15,420 nucleotides of DNA from Flavimaricola sp. (lineage in GTDB: Bacteria; Pseudomonadota; Alphaproteobacteria; Rhodobacterales; Rhodobacteraceae). The notes under the pieces were generated by a model. It ran no database searches. It saw nothing but the letters and a program-made list of their open reading frames with translations, and had not been told where the DNA came from. Below, in pieces: positions 6,354-14,280 of this stretch. Location: the NCBI GenBank assembly GCA_023300365.1, contig JALZWD010000232.1, positions 1 through 15,420 on the forward strand, read 5' to 3'. Position numbers and translations under genes: made by a program. The stretch's first letter is position 1. Each line of letters starts with the position of its first letter.

Positions 6354-8243
6354 TTAGAAAAATAGGGTGAGGCCAAGCATTGAGACGATCAAGAACAGGA
6401 TCGTCATGACCCCACCCGTACGTACGAAATCGATCACGCGGTAGCCTGCGGGGCCCATAATAAGGGCGTTGACCTGATGGGTGGGGATCAAGAACGAATT
6501 TGAGGTTGAGATCGCCACAGTCAGGGCAAAGACAGCCGGGTCGCCGCCGGCGGATACGGCAATTGATATCGCAAGTGGCACAAGCAGCACCGTGGCGCCG
6601 ACATTTGACATCACCAGCGTAAAGGCCGTGGCCAAAATCGCGAGACCAGCCTGAAGCGACCAAAGCGGCCAGCCATCAAGCAGCCGCAGGACATGGTTGG
6701 CAATCCAATCGGCGGTGCCGGTGTTTTGCACCGCGTGCCCAAGCGGGATCAGCGAGGCGAGCAAGAAAACGGTGCTCCAGCTGACGGCCTCGTAGGCTTC
6801 GTCGATGGACAAGACACGGGCCAAAATCATCCCCGCCGCACCAATCAGCAAGCTGAGCGATAGGCGCACATCGGTGAATAGGATCAGTGCCAAGGCCACG
6901 GCAAAGAAGGCCAGCGCCCAACCAACTTTGTGGGGGCGCAGCTCTTCTTGGGGGAAATCCGACGTGACCACGACAAAATCTTTGTCGGACTTGAGCCGGG
7001 TGAGCCTGTCCCATTGGACATGCACCACCGCCGTATCGCCCGCCTGAAGCGGGACTTGTCCGATATGGGTGGCGATATGGTCTTCGGTTTCAACATGGCT
7101 CAGGGTTTCATCGCCGCGGTGGATCGCAAGGAGCGAAAGCCCGTGGGTTTGTCGCAGGCGCAGATCAATGGGCGTTTGGCCGATGACAGCAGAACCGGGC
7201 GGGATCACCACCTCGGCCACGCCGGATTGCGTCGCGGCGAAATCATCGGCAAAGACATTGAGGCTGGGCAAAATTTCCAGCCCGTAGGGTTCGGCGAATT
7301 CCTCGAGCACCACGCGGCGCAGCCCCAAGACGGCAAGGCGGGCGGGGGCTTCGATCTTGGTGTCGGCCATTGGGGCGATGACTTTGTTGCCGCGGTATGA
7401 TGTTCCCAAAATATACATATGGTGGGCGACCATCAGGTCCGACAGCGTTTGCCCGATCAGGATTGACCCTTTGGGTACGCGGACCTCAAACACATCCGCA
7501 CGCAGCCCATAGGTGGTTTCGATAAAGGTTTGCATGCTGCGCGCCGACCCCGCGTCAGAGCCACGTTCGCGCTGTGCCGGCAAGACCCAACGGCCAAACA
7601 CAACGAAATAGAGAACCCCCGTGGCCACCAGCATCAGGCCAATGGGGGTGACAGAGAACAGGCCAAAGGGCTGCATCTGTTGGTCTTGGGGGAGGGTGTC
7701 GTTGGCGGAGGCCAGCAGATCATTGAGCAAGATCAGTGGCGACGAGCCGACCATTGTGATCGTGCCGCCAAGGATGGCGCAAAAGCCCATTGGCATCAAA
7801 AGCCTGCTGAGCGGGATGTCTGTTCGTGCCGAGATGCGGCTGACCACGGGCAAGAACAAAGCGGCGGCGCCGACGTTTTGCATAAACGAGCTGATGACAC
7901 CGACCACACTTGAGATGATGGGTATAATCCGTGCCTCGGTGGTGCCGCCACGGCGCAAAATGAGGCCCGCAACTTTGGACATGAGCCCGGTTTTGTCGAG
8001 GCCTGCGCCGATGATCATCACGGCAATAATCGACATCACTGCATTTGAGGAAAACCCGGAAAACAGGTTGTTCACATCGGCAAGATTGTCGAGGCCGGGC
8101 ATGTAGCTTAGGGCGCCAAGCAGCACCATGACCAAGATCGCAGCCAAATCGATCCGCACAATCTCTGAGACAAAGAGAAAGACGGTAAAGGCCAAGAGCG
8201 CAAGAACTGCGGCCATTTCGTATGTAAGTGCCAGTGATTCCAT
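6354..8243 (-). CDS. SLC13/DASS-family permease with two RCK_C (TrkA-C) domains
   Basis: A 629-residue inner-membrane protein. Residues 10-220 and 440-629 contain the hydrophobic helices of an ion transporter superfamily carrier. They are separated by a soluble central region with two TrkA-C-type domains, around 245-330 (EVRVPKGSILIGQTLSDL) and 337-415 (EVVIPPGSAVIGQTPIDL). The two inverted transport repeats each carry the expected motif: FMQNVGAAALFLP with TMVGSSP, and VMSNVGATVLLVP with SNSFLIPTHQVNALIMGPAGY. The family moves dicarboxylates, sulfate or related anions, usually with sodium. The substrate cannot be read from the sequence. The gene is divergent from matB, so malonate or another dicarboxylate is a possibility but only an inference. 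GTAGGA stands just before the ATG. No strong terminator follows the stop. Confidence 0.9.
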   Translation of the reverse strand: MESLALTYEMAAVLALLAFTVFLFVSEIVRIDLAAILVMVLLGALSYMPGLDNLADVNNLFSGFSSNAVMSIIAVMIIGAGLDKTGLMSKVAGLILRRGGTTEARIIPIISSVVGVISSFMQNVGAAALFLPVVSRISARTDIPLSRLLMPMGFCAILGGTITMVGSSPLILLNDLLASANDTLPQDQQMQPFGLFSVTPIGLMLVATGVLYFVVFGRWVLPAQRERGSDAGSARSMQTFIETTYGLRADVFEVRVPKGSILIGQTLSDLMVAHHMYILGTSYRGNKVIAPMADTKIEAPARLAVLGLRRVVLEEFAEPYGLEILPSLNVFADDFAATQSGVAEVVIPPGSAVIGQTPIDLRLRQTHGLSLLAIHRGDETLSHVETEDHIATHIGQVPLQAGDTAVVHVQWDRLTRLKSDKDFVVVTSDFPQEELRPHKVGWALAFFAVALALILFTDVRLSLSLLIGAAGMILARVLSIDEAYEAVSWSTVFLLASLIPLGHAVQNTGTADWIANHVLRLLDGWPLWSLQAGLAILATAFTLVMSNVGATVLLVPLAISIAVSAGGDPAVFALTVAISTSNSFLIPTHQVNALIMGPAGYRVIDFVRTGGVMTILFLIVSMLGLTLFF

Positions 8244-8369
8244 TTCCTACCCACCGTCACTCTAGCGAGGAGATTGGGACAGGGCGAGGGGCGGTTGTGC
8301 CCTTGACGTGATTGTGCGCAGCATCCGACAAGACGCAAGCGCCCGTTTGAGGGCACGGGGAGGCAGGCA

Positions 8370-9887
8370 ATGACAAATCCGTTGTACGACGCGCTGTTTG
8401 GCAAACACGCAGAGCGCGATACGCCGTTTTTGCAGATGACAGATGGCACGGTGATCACCCATGCAGCGTTCTTGCGCCTCGCGGCGCAATACGCCCATGC
8501 GCTTGTTCAGATGGGTGTGGCCCCCGGCGACCGGGTTGCGGTGCAAATTGCCAAGACGCCGCAGGCCCTTGCGGTGTATGCGGCTTGTGTTCAGGCAGGC
8601 ATGGTCTTTTTGCCACTGAACACGGCCTATACGGCCAAAGAGATTGCCTATTTTGTCCAAGACAGCGGCGCGCGGGTGGTTTTATGCGATGCCGCCGCGG
8701 CCCAAGCTCTTGAGCCTGTCGCGCATGCCAATGGGGCCCAGCTTGAGACGTTAGACGCCGATGGGGGCGGCAGTTTTGCACGCCGGGCGCGTGATTTGCC
8801 GCAGGTGTTTGAGACCCAAGCGCGGGGCATCGATGATTTGGCGGCCTTCCTTTATACATCGGGAACAACGGGGCGGTCTAAGGGCGCGATGCTGAGCCAA
8901 GGCAATCTGTTGTCCAACGGCGAGACGCTGGCACAAGAATGGCGGTTTACCGCAGAGGATCGATTGATCCATGCCTTGCCGATTTTTCACACCCACGGGC
9001 TTTTTGTGGCGACGAATGTGTCGCTTTTGGCGGGTGGTGTGATCCTGTTTTTGCCCAAGTTTGATCTGGATGCGATCCTTGGGCTGATGCCACAGGCGAC
9101 CGCGATGATGGGGGTGCCGACCTACTATACCCGCCTTTTGGATGATGCTCGGTTCACCCGTGAATTGGCGGGGCATATGCGATTGTTTGTGTCGGGCAGT
9201 GCGCCGCTTTTGGCGGAAACGCATGTGCGGTTTGAAGACCGGACCGGGCACCGCATTCTTGAGCGTTACGGGATGACCGAAACCAACATGAGCACCTCAA
9301 ACCCCTATGACGGCGCGCGCCGTGCGGGCACGGTGGGGCGGCCTTTGCCGGGGGTCGAGCTTAAGATCACCCACGCGGAGACTGGTGCAACCCTGCCGCA
9401 AGGCGAGATTGGGCAAATTGAAGTGCGGGGGGCCAATGTGTTTCAGGGCTATTGGCAAATGCCCGAAAAAACCGCGCAAGAGCTTAGGCCGGATGGATTT
9501 TTCATCACCGGCGATTTGGGCCAGATCGATGCGGATGGCTATGTTACGATTGTGGGGCGCAACAAGGATCTGATTATATCGGGTGGATTGAATATCTATC
9601 CCAAAGAAATTGAGCTGATCCTTGATGAGCACAATGGCGTTTTGGAAAGCGCCGTGATTGGCGTGCCGCATCCGGATTTTGGCGAGAGTGTTGTTGGGGT
9701 GCTGGTGGCGTCCGGTCAGGAGGCGTTGGACCTTGAGGGCATTATGCGCGACCTGAGCGGATCGTTGGCCGGGTTTAAACAGCCCAAGAAACTGGTGGTT
9801 TTGCCTGAATTGCCGCGCAACACGATGGGCAAAGTCCAAAAGAACGCCCTGAGGGCGCAGTTTGCGGGCCTGTTTGATGGGGGGTAG
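8370..9887 (+). CDS. matB: Malonyl-CoA synthetase (MatB-like acyl-CoA ligase)
   Basis: A 505-residue ANL-superfamily adenylating enzyme. Visible motifs in order are the P-loop YTSGTTGRSKG (162-172), PIFHTHGLF (204-212), SGSAPLLAETH (275-285), RYGMTETNMSTSNPYDG (299-315), the hinge region ITGDLGQIDADGYV (379-392), GRNKDLIISGGLNIYPKEIE (396-415), and the C-terminal catalytic Lys488 in NTMGKVQK. The TETNMSTSNPYDG segment and PIFHTHGL are typical of MatB, which makes malonyl-CoA from malonate, ATP and CoA in the cytoplasm. MatB enzymes may also accept methylmalonate. GGGGAGG lies about 8 bases before the ATG. The gene is divergent from the SLC13 permease, with 126 bp between. No malonyl-CoA decarboxylase (matA) is in the window, so the role may be detoxifying or recycling malonate or feeding lipid or polyketide synthesis. 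Confidence 0.88.
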   Translation: MTNPLYDALFGKHAERDTPFLQMTDGTVITHAAFLRLAAQYAHALVQMGVAPGDRVAVQIAKTPQALAVYAACVQAGMVFLPLNTAYTAKEIAYFVQDSGARVVLCDAAAAQALEPVAHANGAQLETLDADGGGSFARRARDLPQVFETQARGIDDLAAFLYTSGTTGRSKGAMLSQGNLLSNGETLAQEWRFTAEDRLIHALPIFHTHGLFVATNVSLLAGGVILFLPKFDLDAILGLMPQATAMMGVPTYYTRLLDDARFTRELAGHMRLFVSGSAPLLAETHVRFEDRTGHRILERYGMTETNMSTSNPYDGARRAGTVGRPLPGVELKITHAETGATLPQGEIGQIEVRGANVFQGYWQMPEKTAQELRPDGFFITGDLGQIDADGYVTIVGRNKDLIISGGLNIYPKEIELILDEHNGVLESAVIGVPHPDFGESVVGVLVASGQEALDLEGIMRDLSGSLAGFKQPKKLVVLPELPRNTMGKVQKNALRAQFAGLFDGG

Positions 9888-9911
9888 GCGGCGCAGGAGG
9901 GACGAAGAGCC

Positions 9912-11192
9912 TTACCAAGGCATGCGTTTCCACAATTTCCAACGCCGCATGATGCGATCGAAATTTTGTTGACGCCGGGTCCGGTAGGCATTGCCGTAGT
10001 AGGGCATCAAAAATTGCCCATCGGCCGAACGCGATTGATAGTAGTTCGGGACGTCGTGTCGATTGCGGATTTTTAGGTGAAAGATATCCGAACTGCTTGA
10101 CGCTTGGGGGGGGACGAGCCACCGCCAATCGCCCGAGACGTTGCGGCCAAGGGCGTTTTCCTTGTGGTAAAAATCCATGAATTGCCGACAACCCGTGTGG
10201 TGATCCACCATGGTGACACCGTCCCGTTTGAACGAATGCGACACCGCGCGGTTTAGCTCGGTGAGTGTGGTGTCTTGCCAAAGGGGATCGCGGCGGGGGT
10301 CAAGGCCGAAGGCCTCGGCGATTTCGGACATAAGGTCGTAGCGCTCTTTGTCGACCAAGTTACGCGAGGCGATTTCGGTGGCCATATAAAAGCCGTTGAA
10401 GGGCGCGCAGGGGTAATCAATGCCACCGATGGTCAGGATCATATTGCTGACGCAAGGAACGGCATACCATTGCAGATTAAGGGCGGCCAAAGCCTCGTAT
10501 GTTGGGTGCGCGATGGACACGGCATGCCACGCCTCGGTTGGGACGGTGTGAATGCTGCGCACGTCTTGGGCATCACGGATGGCAAAGGGCAGCATATCAA
10601 ACCGGGTGGGCGTTTGCGGCGGTGTCCAGCCCATCGACATCGCCATACGCGTGGCTTCGACGTTTTGCCTGTCACCGATGATTTGGTTGTTTTCAAGCCG
10701 GTATCCAGCGAATTGCGTGATCTGGGGCGACTCGATCCGTGCCGGAAGCTTGTCGCCTTCGACGGGCTGAAAAATGGTGGCTTTGGATTGAATGCGCCCG
10801 CCATTGAATGCCGATGTCAAATGCTTGGTCATTTGATCGGCCATGGCGCCCGGTTCGGTGATGTCGCGACAGTCGGTGACGTCGAGGGATTCCCAAAACA
10901 ACCGCCCGACACAGCGCCCGTGATTGCGCCATGCGACGCGGGCCCCATAGGCCAGCTCTTCTGGAGAGTGGCGATAAAACTTTGCCGCCGCAAGCTCGCG
11001 ACGAATTTCAGACCAGCGCCGGTTTTTGAATGTTTTGGTAGCACCAGATTCTAAGCAGTATTGATCGAGGAAAGCGCGCGCCTCTTCTTTGCGCTCGGAC
11101 GCAGAAATCAATCGCAGAGTGCGACGCAAGGCGTTGCCAGTGTCGGAATAGCGATCACCAGAGCCCAAATATCGGCGCGGATCAAATCGCAT
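9912..11192 (-). CDS. nos: Nitric oxide synthase oxygenase domain protein
   Basis: A 426-residue protein matching the NOS heme oxygenase domain over residues 60-387, with no reductase domain. The family oxidises L-arginine to citrulline and NO with heme and a pterin. Visible residues are the heme-thiolate Cys94 in WRNHGRCVGRLFW (88-100), substrate Glu273 in PFNGFYMATEI (264-274), Arg277, DHHT (330-333), and Trp358 in SGDWRWLVPP with Phe371 in DIFH, which correspond to the pterin contacts. Val248 in VPCVSNM occupies the position that is Val in mammalian enzymes and Ile in Bacillus-type ones. Phe268 replaces the usual Trp. A basic N-terminal stretch and a 39-residue Arg/Trp-rich C-terminal tail are extra. 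The ATG overlaps the TAA of the radical SAM gene (TAATG) and has no clear Shine-Dalgarno, so translation is probably coupled. The electron donor is not encoded nearby. Confidence 0.93.
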   Translation of the reverse strand: MRFDPRRYLGSGDRYSDTGNALRRTLRLISASERKEEARAFLDQYCLESGATKTFKNRRWSEIRRELAAAKFYRHSPEELAYGARVAWRNHGRCVGRLFWESLDVTDCRDITEPGAMADQMTKHLTSAFNGGRIQSKATIFQPVEGDKLPARIESPQITQFAGYRLENNQIIGDRQNVEATRMAMSMGWTPPQTPTRFDMLPFAIRDAQDVRSIHTVPTEAWHAVSIAHPTYEALAALNLQWYAVPCVSNMILTIGGIDYPCAPFNGFYMATEIASRNLVDKERYDLMSEIAEAFGLDPRRDPLWQDTTLTELNRAVSHSFKRDGVTMVDHHTGCRQFMDFYHKENALGRNVSGDWRWLVPPQASSSSDIFHLKIRNRHDVPNYYQSRSADGQFLMPYYGNAYRTRRQQNFDRIMRRWKLWKRMPW

Positions 11193-12787
11193 TACATCAT
11201 GCCGTCAAATTGACGGGCGGAATTGCGCAGCTGGCGTTTGTTGATTTGGTGGACGATGGCCGAGGCCTTGGCGACCTCTTGGCGGTAGGTGCGGTCCCGG
11301 TGGGCGGGGTCGGAGAAACCAGCGCGGGCGCGGCGAAAATCCAAATCGGAATGGATGACATCGTGATCGGTGGCCTGTTTGTTCATCACCGCGTCATAAA
11401 TGGGGGTATCGGTGCTTAGTTTAAAGTCAACAAACCGGATGCGATCAAGATAGGGCTCGTGTTCGCGCAAAAAGGCCACCGTCGCGGCCATATCTTCGGC
11501 CGTTTCGCCGGGAAATCCGCGAAACATGGAACACCGAACACTCAGCCCGGCATCATGGGCGTCACGGATGAATTGGGCATTACGCTCGACGTTGCTGCCT
11601 TTTTTCATCCGGTCAAGAAGGGGTTGGCTGCCGCTTTCAAACCCAAAACTAATCCGGCGCATCCCGCCACGTACGGCCGCAAACAGGTCTTCGCGGCTGA
11701 GGCCATTGTCTTCGCGCAGGTCAACGTGGACTGTGCCGATCCATTCGGCCCCCTTTACATAATCGCCAATGTTTTCGGCAATACCGCGCAGCATGCCGGG
11801 ATAGGAATTAAGTTTAAGATCGAGAAAGATAAAGTTTCGGGTTTCGTGGCGGCGCGACAATTCTTGCATCTCGAGCAAAACGGTTTCGATCGACTTGGTC
11901 CGGAACGTGCGTGCGGCGGCCGAGACAACATCGCTGCAGAACAGGCATTTGTCCCATTGGCACCCGCGCCCTGTCATCATTGGGATGATGCGTTGCGGAT
12001 AGCGATCCCACGGGAAATCGGTGTAGTCGGCCAAGGGCGTCGCGTCCAAATTCCGAAAAGGTGGTGCTGTTTTGCTTTTGGTGCCGTCGGGCAGCATCAC
12101 GCCGGGATGGCGGAGCAGATCGCGGCCTTCGATGACGTCGTCGACCATTTGGGATATTGTCAAATCGGTCTCTGCGCCCACAACCGCATTGATGCCATCG
12201 ATTTCGCGCCAAGCGTTTGCCGTATCGGGCAGATTGAACATTGGCCCGCCCAAAAGAACAGGGATACCCGCAGCCTTGGCCAATGCGGCAACCTTTTTCA
12301 CCGAATTGAAATGCATCAAATAGGCCGACAGTAAAATCACGTCAGGTTTGGATTGGATTTCGCGTTCGACCTCGCGGATAACGACGGGGTGGGCGCGCTC
12401 TGACTTCCATGTGCGAACCCGAAAGGCGGTGTCGCGAATAGCCTTGAGTGTTGGAGAGGAGCTGAGCCGGGCGCGGCGGGCGATCTCGTCTTTGAAGGTC
12501 TCGTTGCGCTCGCGTTCGGTGGCTGGGACATCATAGGCCAAGGGGCACAACAGGCGCACCTGATGTCCATGTTCGCGCAGGGCAGAGATGATTATACCAA
12601 TCGACATGGTTGGAAAGGTTGCGCAATTGTTGAGATCAACCAAAAGGATGCGGCGATTGGTGCCGGAGGCCTGAGCGGTTGTCTCAGACGCGGCTTGCGC
12701 CTTTTGCGCAGGACGCAATGCCCGTGCGCGCCGCCGTTTGTCGCGTTCGGCTTCCAAAGACGACGACTTTACGTGCGTGTCGCGCAT
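11192..12787 (-). CDS. B12-binding-type radical SAM enzyme
   Basis: A 531-residue protein. Residues 1-45 are basic, Ala-rich and probably disordered. Residues 46-225 form a Rossmann-like cobalamin-binding domain (RILLVDLNN, SIGIIISALREHGHQV, PDVILLSAY, IPVLLGGP). Residues 265-465 form the radical SAM barrel, whose cluster motif is Cys276-QWDK-Cys281-LF-Cys284, a CX4CX2C spacing rather than the common CX3CX2C. RISFGFESGSQPLLDRMKKG and RCSMFRGFPGET are typical of B12-radical SAM proteins. The base-off DxHxxG motif is absent, as in many members of this class. Family members methylate unactivated carbons or do ring and C-C chemistry; the substrate here is unknown. GAGGAA precedes the ATG by about 6 bases. 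The gene is coupled to nos by TAATG, so the two products probably act in one pathway. Confidence 0.88.
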   Translation of the reverse strand: MRDTHVKSSSLEAERDKRRRARALRPAQKAQAASETTAQASGTNRRILLVDLNNCATFPTMSIGIIISALREHGHQVRLLCPLAYDVPATERERNETFKDEIARRARLSSSPTLKAIRDTAFRVRTWKSERAHPVVIREVEREIQSKPDVILLSAYLMHFNSVKKVAALAKAAGIPVLLGGPMFNLPDTANAWREIDGINAVVGAETDLTISQMVDDVIEGRDLLRHPGVMLPDGTKSKTAPPFRNLDATPLADYTDFPWDRYPQRIIPMMTGRGCQWDKCLFCSDVVSAAARTFRTKSIETVLLEMQELSRRHETRNFIFLDLKLNSYPGMLRGIAENIGDYVKGAEWIGTVHVDLREDNGLSREDLFAAVRGGMRRISFGFESGSQPLLDRMKKGSNVERNAQFIRDAHDAGLSVRCSMFRGFPGETAEDMAATVAFLREHEPYLDRIRFVDFKLSTDTPIYDAVMNKQATDHDVIHSDLDFRRARAGFSDPAHRDRTYRQEVAKASAIVHQINKRQLRNSARQFDGMM

Positions 12788-12825
12788 TATAGCTTCCTCG
12801 TCTCAATACCATCGTTGCGCGCGGC

Positions 12826-12855
12826 AGAATACGCGCTTGGGTTGGGCGTACACAA
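12826..12855 (-). promoter_or_regulatory. Candidate promoter of the radical SAM-nos operon
   Basis: On the minus strand TTGTGT (12855-12850) and TATTCT (12831-12826) are separated by 18 bases, 39-44 bases before the radical SAM start. The region upstream (12850-12895) is unusually A/T-rich for this window and has a direct repeat ACATTT-N3-ACATTT (plus-strand 12877-12891). The 118-bp gap after the glycosyltransferase makes a separate promoter plausible. I see no FNR/Dnr-type or NsrR-type site that would point to NO control. Confidence 0.4.
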
Positions 12856-12905
12856 TATTAAAATCGAAAAAAGGGCACATTTCGTACATTTTCTAGCGGA
12901 TTGGT

Positions 12906-13886
12906 TTAGATGGCATTTTCGTCGCGGGAGTGTGTGCGCAGATTGCCTTTTCCTGCGAAGCCATCTTTCCATTCGTGGCGTCGCCGCCAAATGTTTTTCC
13001 ACAATCGGCTTTTTGACAGAGCCTTATCGCGCGCGATCCAATCGAGTATTGTTGTCGCGGCAATTCTGACCAGCGGCGAGGCGATCACAAGCCCACGGGC
13101 AAGGGGCTTGGTGGCGCCGCTAAAATGGCGGTAGATCAGCGTTATTTTAGCACTGAAAAGGTCGACCCACATATCGGTCCGCTCGGAATAGGATTGCGCG
13201 GTGTGGTGAATTATTTCGGCCTGCGCTGTTGCCCTTGGTTGTGCGCCGAGGGCACGGGCGCGAATGCAAAGATCGGCTTCTTCGGCATACATGAAAAAGA
13301 TCGGGTCAAAGCCATCAAGATCGCGCCACAGCGCGGTTTTGATCAGTAAGGCGCATCCCGATACGGCATCAACATTACGATCGTTCGACCGATCCCAACC
13401 GCCATAATTATGGGAATTAAAGAGGGGGCTATTGGGGGAAACAGCGGTGAGCCCAACAGTAGAGCAAAAGAGCGACCAAAGCGAAAAATCACGAAAGCAA
13501 TGCGTTGTGTTTATTTGTCCATTTTCGAATAAAACCCGCGGCCCCCAAATCCCGGCGGCATCATAGGTTTTCGCGACCTGCAAAAGACGCTCGATGGCGC
13601 GGTCTAAAATGACCGTATCGGGGTTGAGGAAGAAGGTGTAAGGATCGTCGCGCTCTGCGGCGCCAAGATTGCATCCGGCGGCGAACCCAAGGTTTGTAGG
13701 AGAGGCGACCACGTTCACTTGGGGGTAGTCATGCCGGATGGTGTCCGCCGAGCCATCGCTTGAGGCATTGTCAACAACTGTCACGGCGATCAAGGCAGGA
13801 TCAGTTTGGGCGTAGAGCGAGGCAAGGCACCGGCGGACATCGTCGCAGGTGTTGTAATTCACAATGACCACGTGGACCTGTGTCAT
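12906..13886 (-). CDS. Family 2 glycosyltransferase (WbbL/rhamnosyltransferase-like)
   Basis: A 326-residue GT-A fold enzyme of the GT2 family, cytoplasmic or membrane-associated. Residues show the nucleotide-sugar binding start (VHVVIVNYNT, 4-13), VVDNASSDGSADT (37-49), NLGFAAGCNLGA (65-76), the DXD-like FLNPDTV (86-92), the acceptor segment VDAVSGCALLIKTALW (172-187) and the catalytic FFMYAEEADLCIRAR (197-211). HH at 227-228 also fits the family. The C-terminal part has a short hydrophobic stretch (264-282) and a basic tail. Relatives add rhamnose or other sugars to O-antigen or exopolysaccharide. Start 13886 lacks a clear ribosome binding site, but the fold begins immediately after it. It lies 118 bp upstream of the radical SAM gene on the same strand, so co-transcription with the NOS pair is possible but not shown. 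Confidence 0.87.
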   Translation of the reverse strand: MTQVHVVIVNYNTCDDVRRCLASLYAQTDPALIAVTVVDNASSDGSADTIRHDYPQVNVVASPTNLGFAAGCNLGAAERDDPYTFFLNPDTVILDRAIERLLQVAKTYDAAGIWGPRVLFENGQINTTHCFRDFSLWSLFCSTVGLTAVSPNSPLFNSHNYGGWDRSNDRNVDAVSGCALLIKTALWRDLDGFDPIFFMYAEEADLCIRARALGAQPRATAQAEIIHHTAQSYSERTDMWVDLFSAKITLIYRHFSGATKPLARGLVIASPLVRIAATTILDWIARDKALSKSRLWKNIWRRRHEWKDGFAGKGNLRTHSRDENAI

Positions 13887-14062
13887 GGCAGGCGACGTCG
13901 TGCCGGTTGAATAAGGGGCGGAGGCATTGGAATTGCGACAATCGCTTTCGTGTTGGGTGTGCGTCTATCACGCGGTGTCGATAGCCGTGGCTGGGGTTAG
14001 AGCCAAGGTGTGTGGGCCGTATGTCTGTTTATGCGGGGAGTTTGCGGTGATGCAAGCCCGGT

Positions 14063-14074
14063 GCTGTATACAGC
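14063..14074. promoter_or_regulatory. Perfect palindrome GCTGTATACAGC, putative GntR-family operator
   Basis: A 12-bp perfect inverted repeat with a TGTATACA core, like operators of FadR/VanR-type GntR regulators. It lies about 205 bp before the HbpS-like gene. A related imperfect palindrome stands before the TRAP gene at 14881-14892. No GntR gene is in the window. Confidence 0.4.
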
Positions 14075-14219
14075 AAGGCGCAGCAAGCAGCGTTGGTTGC
14101 GGAGGAGGACGATTATTTGACCTGTTGTTTTCTTTGGGAATGTGGCCCTTTACTCTGGGCCGACTATGCGGGTGGCAGTGGGGCGGTGTCTGCGGCGCGT
14201 GGACGGTGCTTGTGTTTGC

Positions 14220-14237
14220 ATCAGTGATCTGATTTTT
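14220..14237 (+). other. Small hairpin ATCAG-TGAT-CTGAT followed by a T-run
   Basis: A perfect 5-bp stem with a 4-base loop (14220-14233) runs straight into five T (14233-14237), 44 bases before the HbpS-like start. It could be a weak attenuator or an operator half-site pair. The stem is A/T-rich and short, so terminator function is doubtful. Confidence 0.25.
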
Positions 14238-14280
14238 GCCGCCCAGCTAAAAATAGGCCGCAACCGCAAAGGAAAAACAG

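Larger units (their letters stand above)
13887..14280. other. 394-bp intergenic region between the glycosyltransferase and the HbpS-like gene
   Basis: No convincing gene lies here. It should hold the divergent promoters for the glycosyltransferase (minus) and the HbpS-like gene (plus). It contains a perfect 12-bp palindrome (14063-14074), a small hairpin GGCCC-N8-GGGCC (14144-14161), a TTGACC at 14117-14122 without a good -10, a hairpin with T-run (14220-14237), and AAAGGA at 14268-14273 as the ribosome binding site of the following gene. The frame open at 13927-14232 is Cys-rich and without family resemblance. Confidence 0.6.

Noticed and set aside
13927..14232. A 101-codon Cys-rich open frame in the intergenic region
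   Set aside because: It has ten Cys without a repeating pattern, no good ribosome site and no recognisable domain. The region is better read as regulatory DNA.
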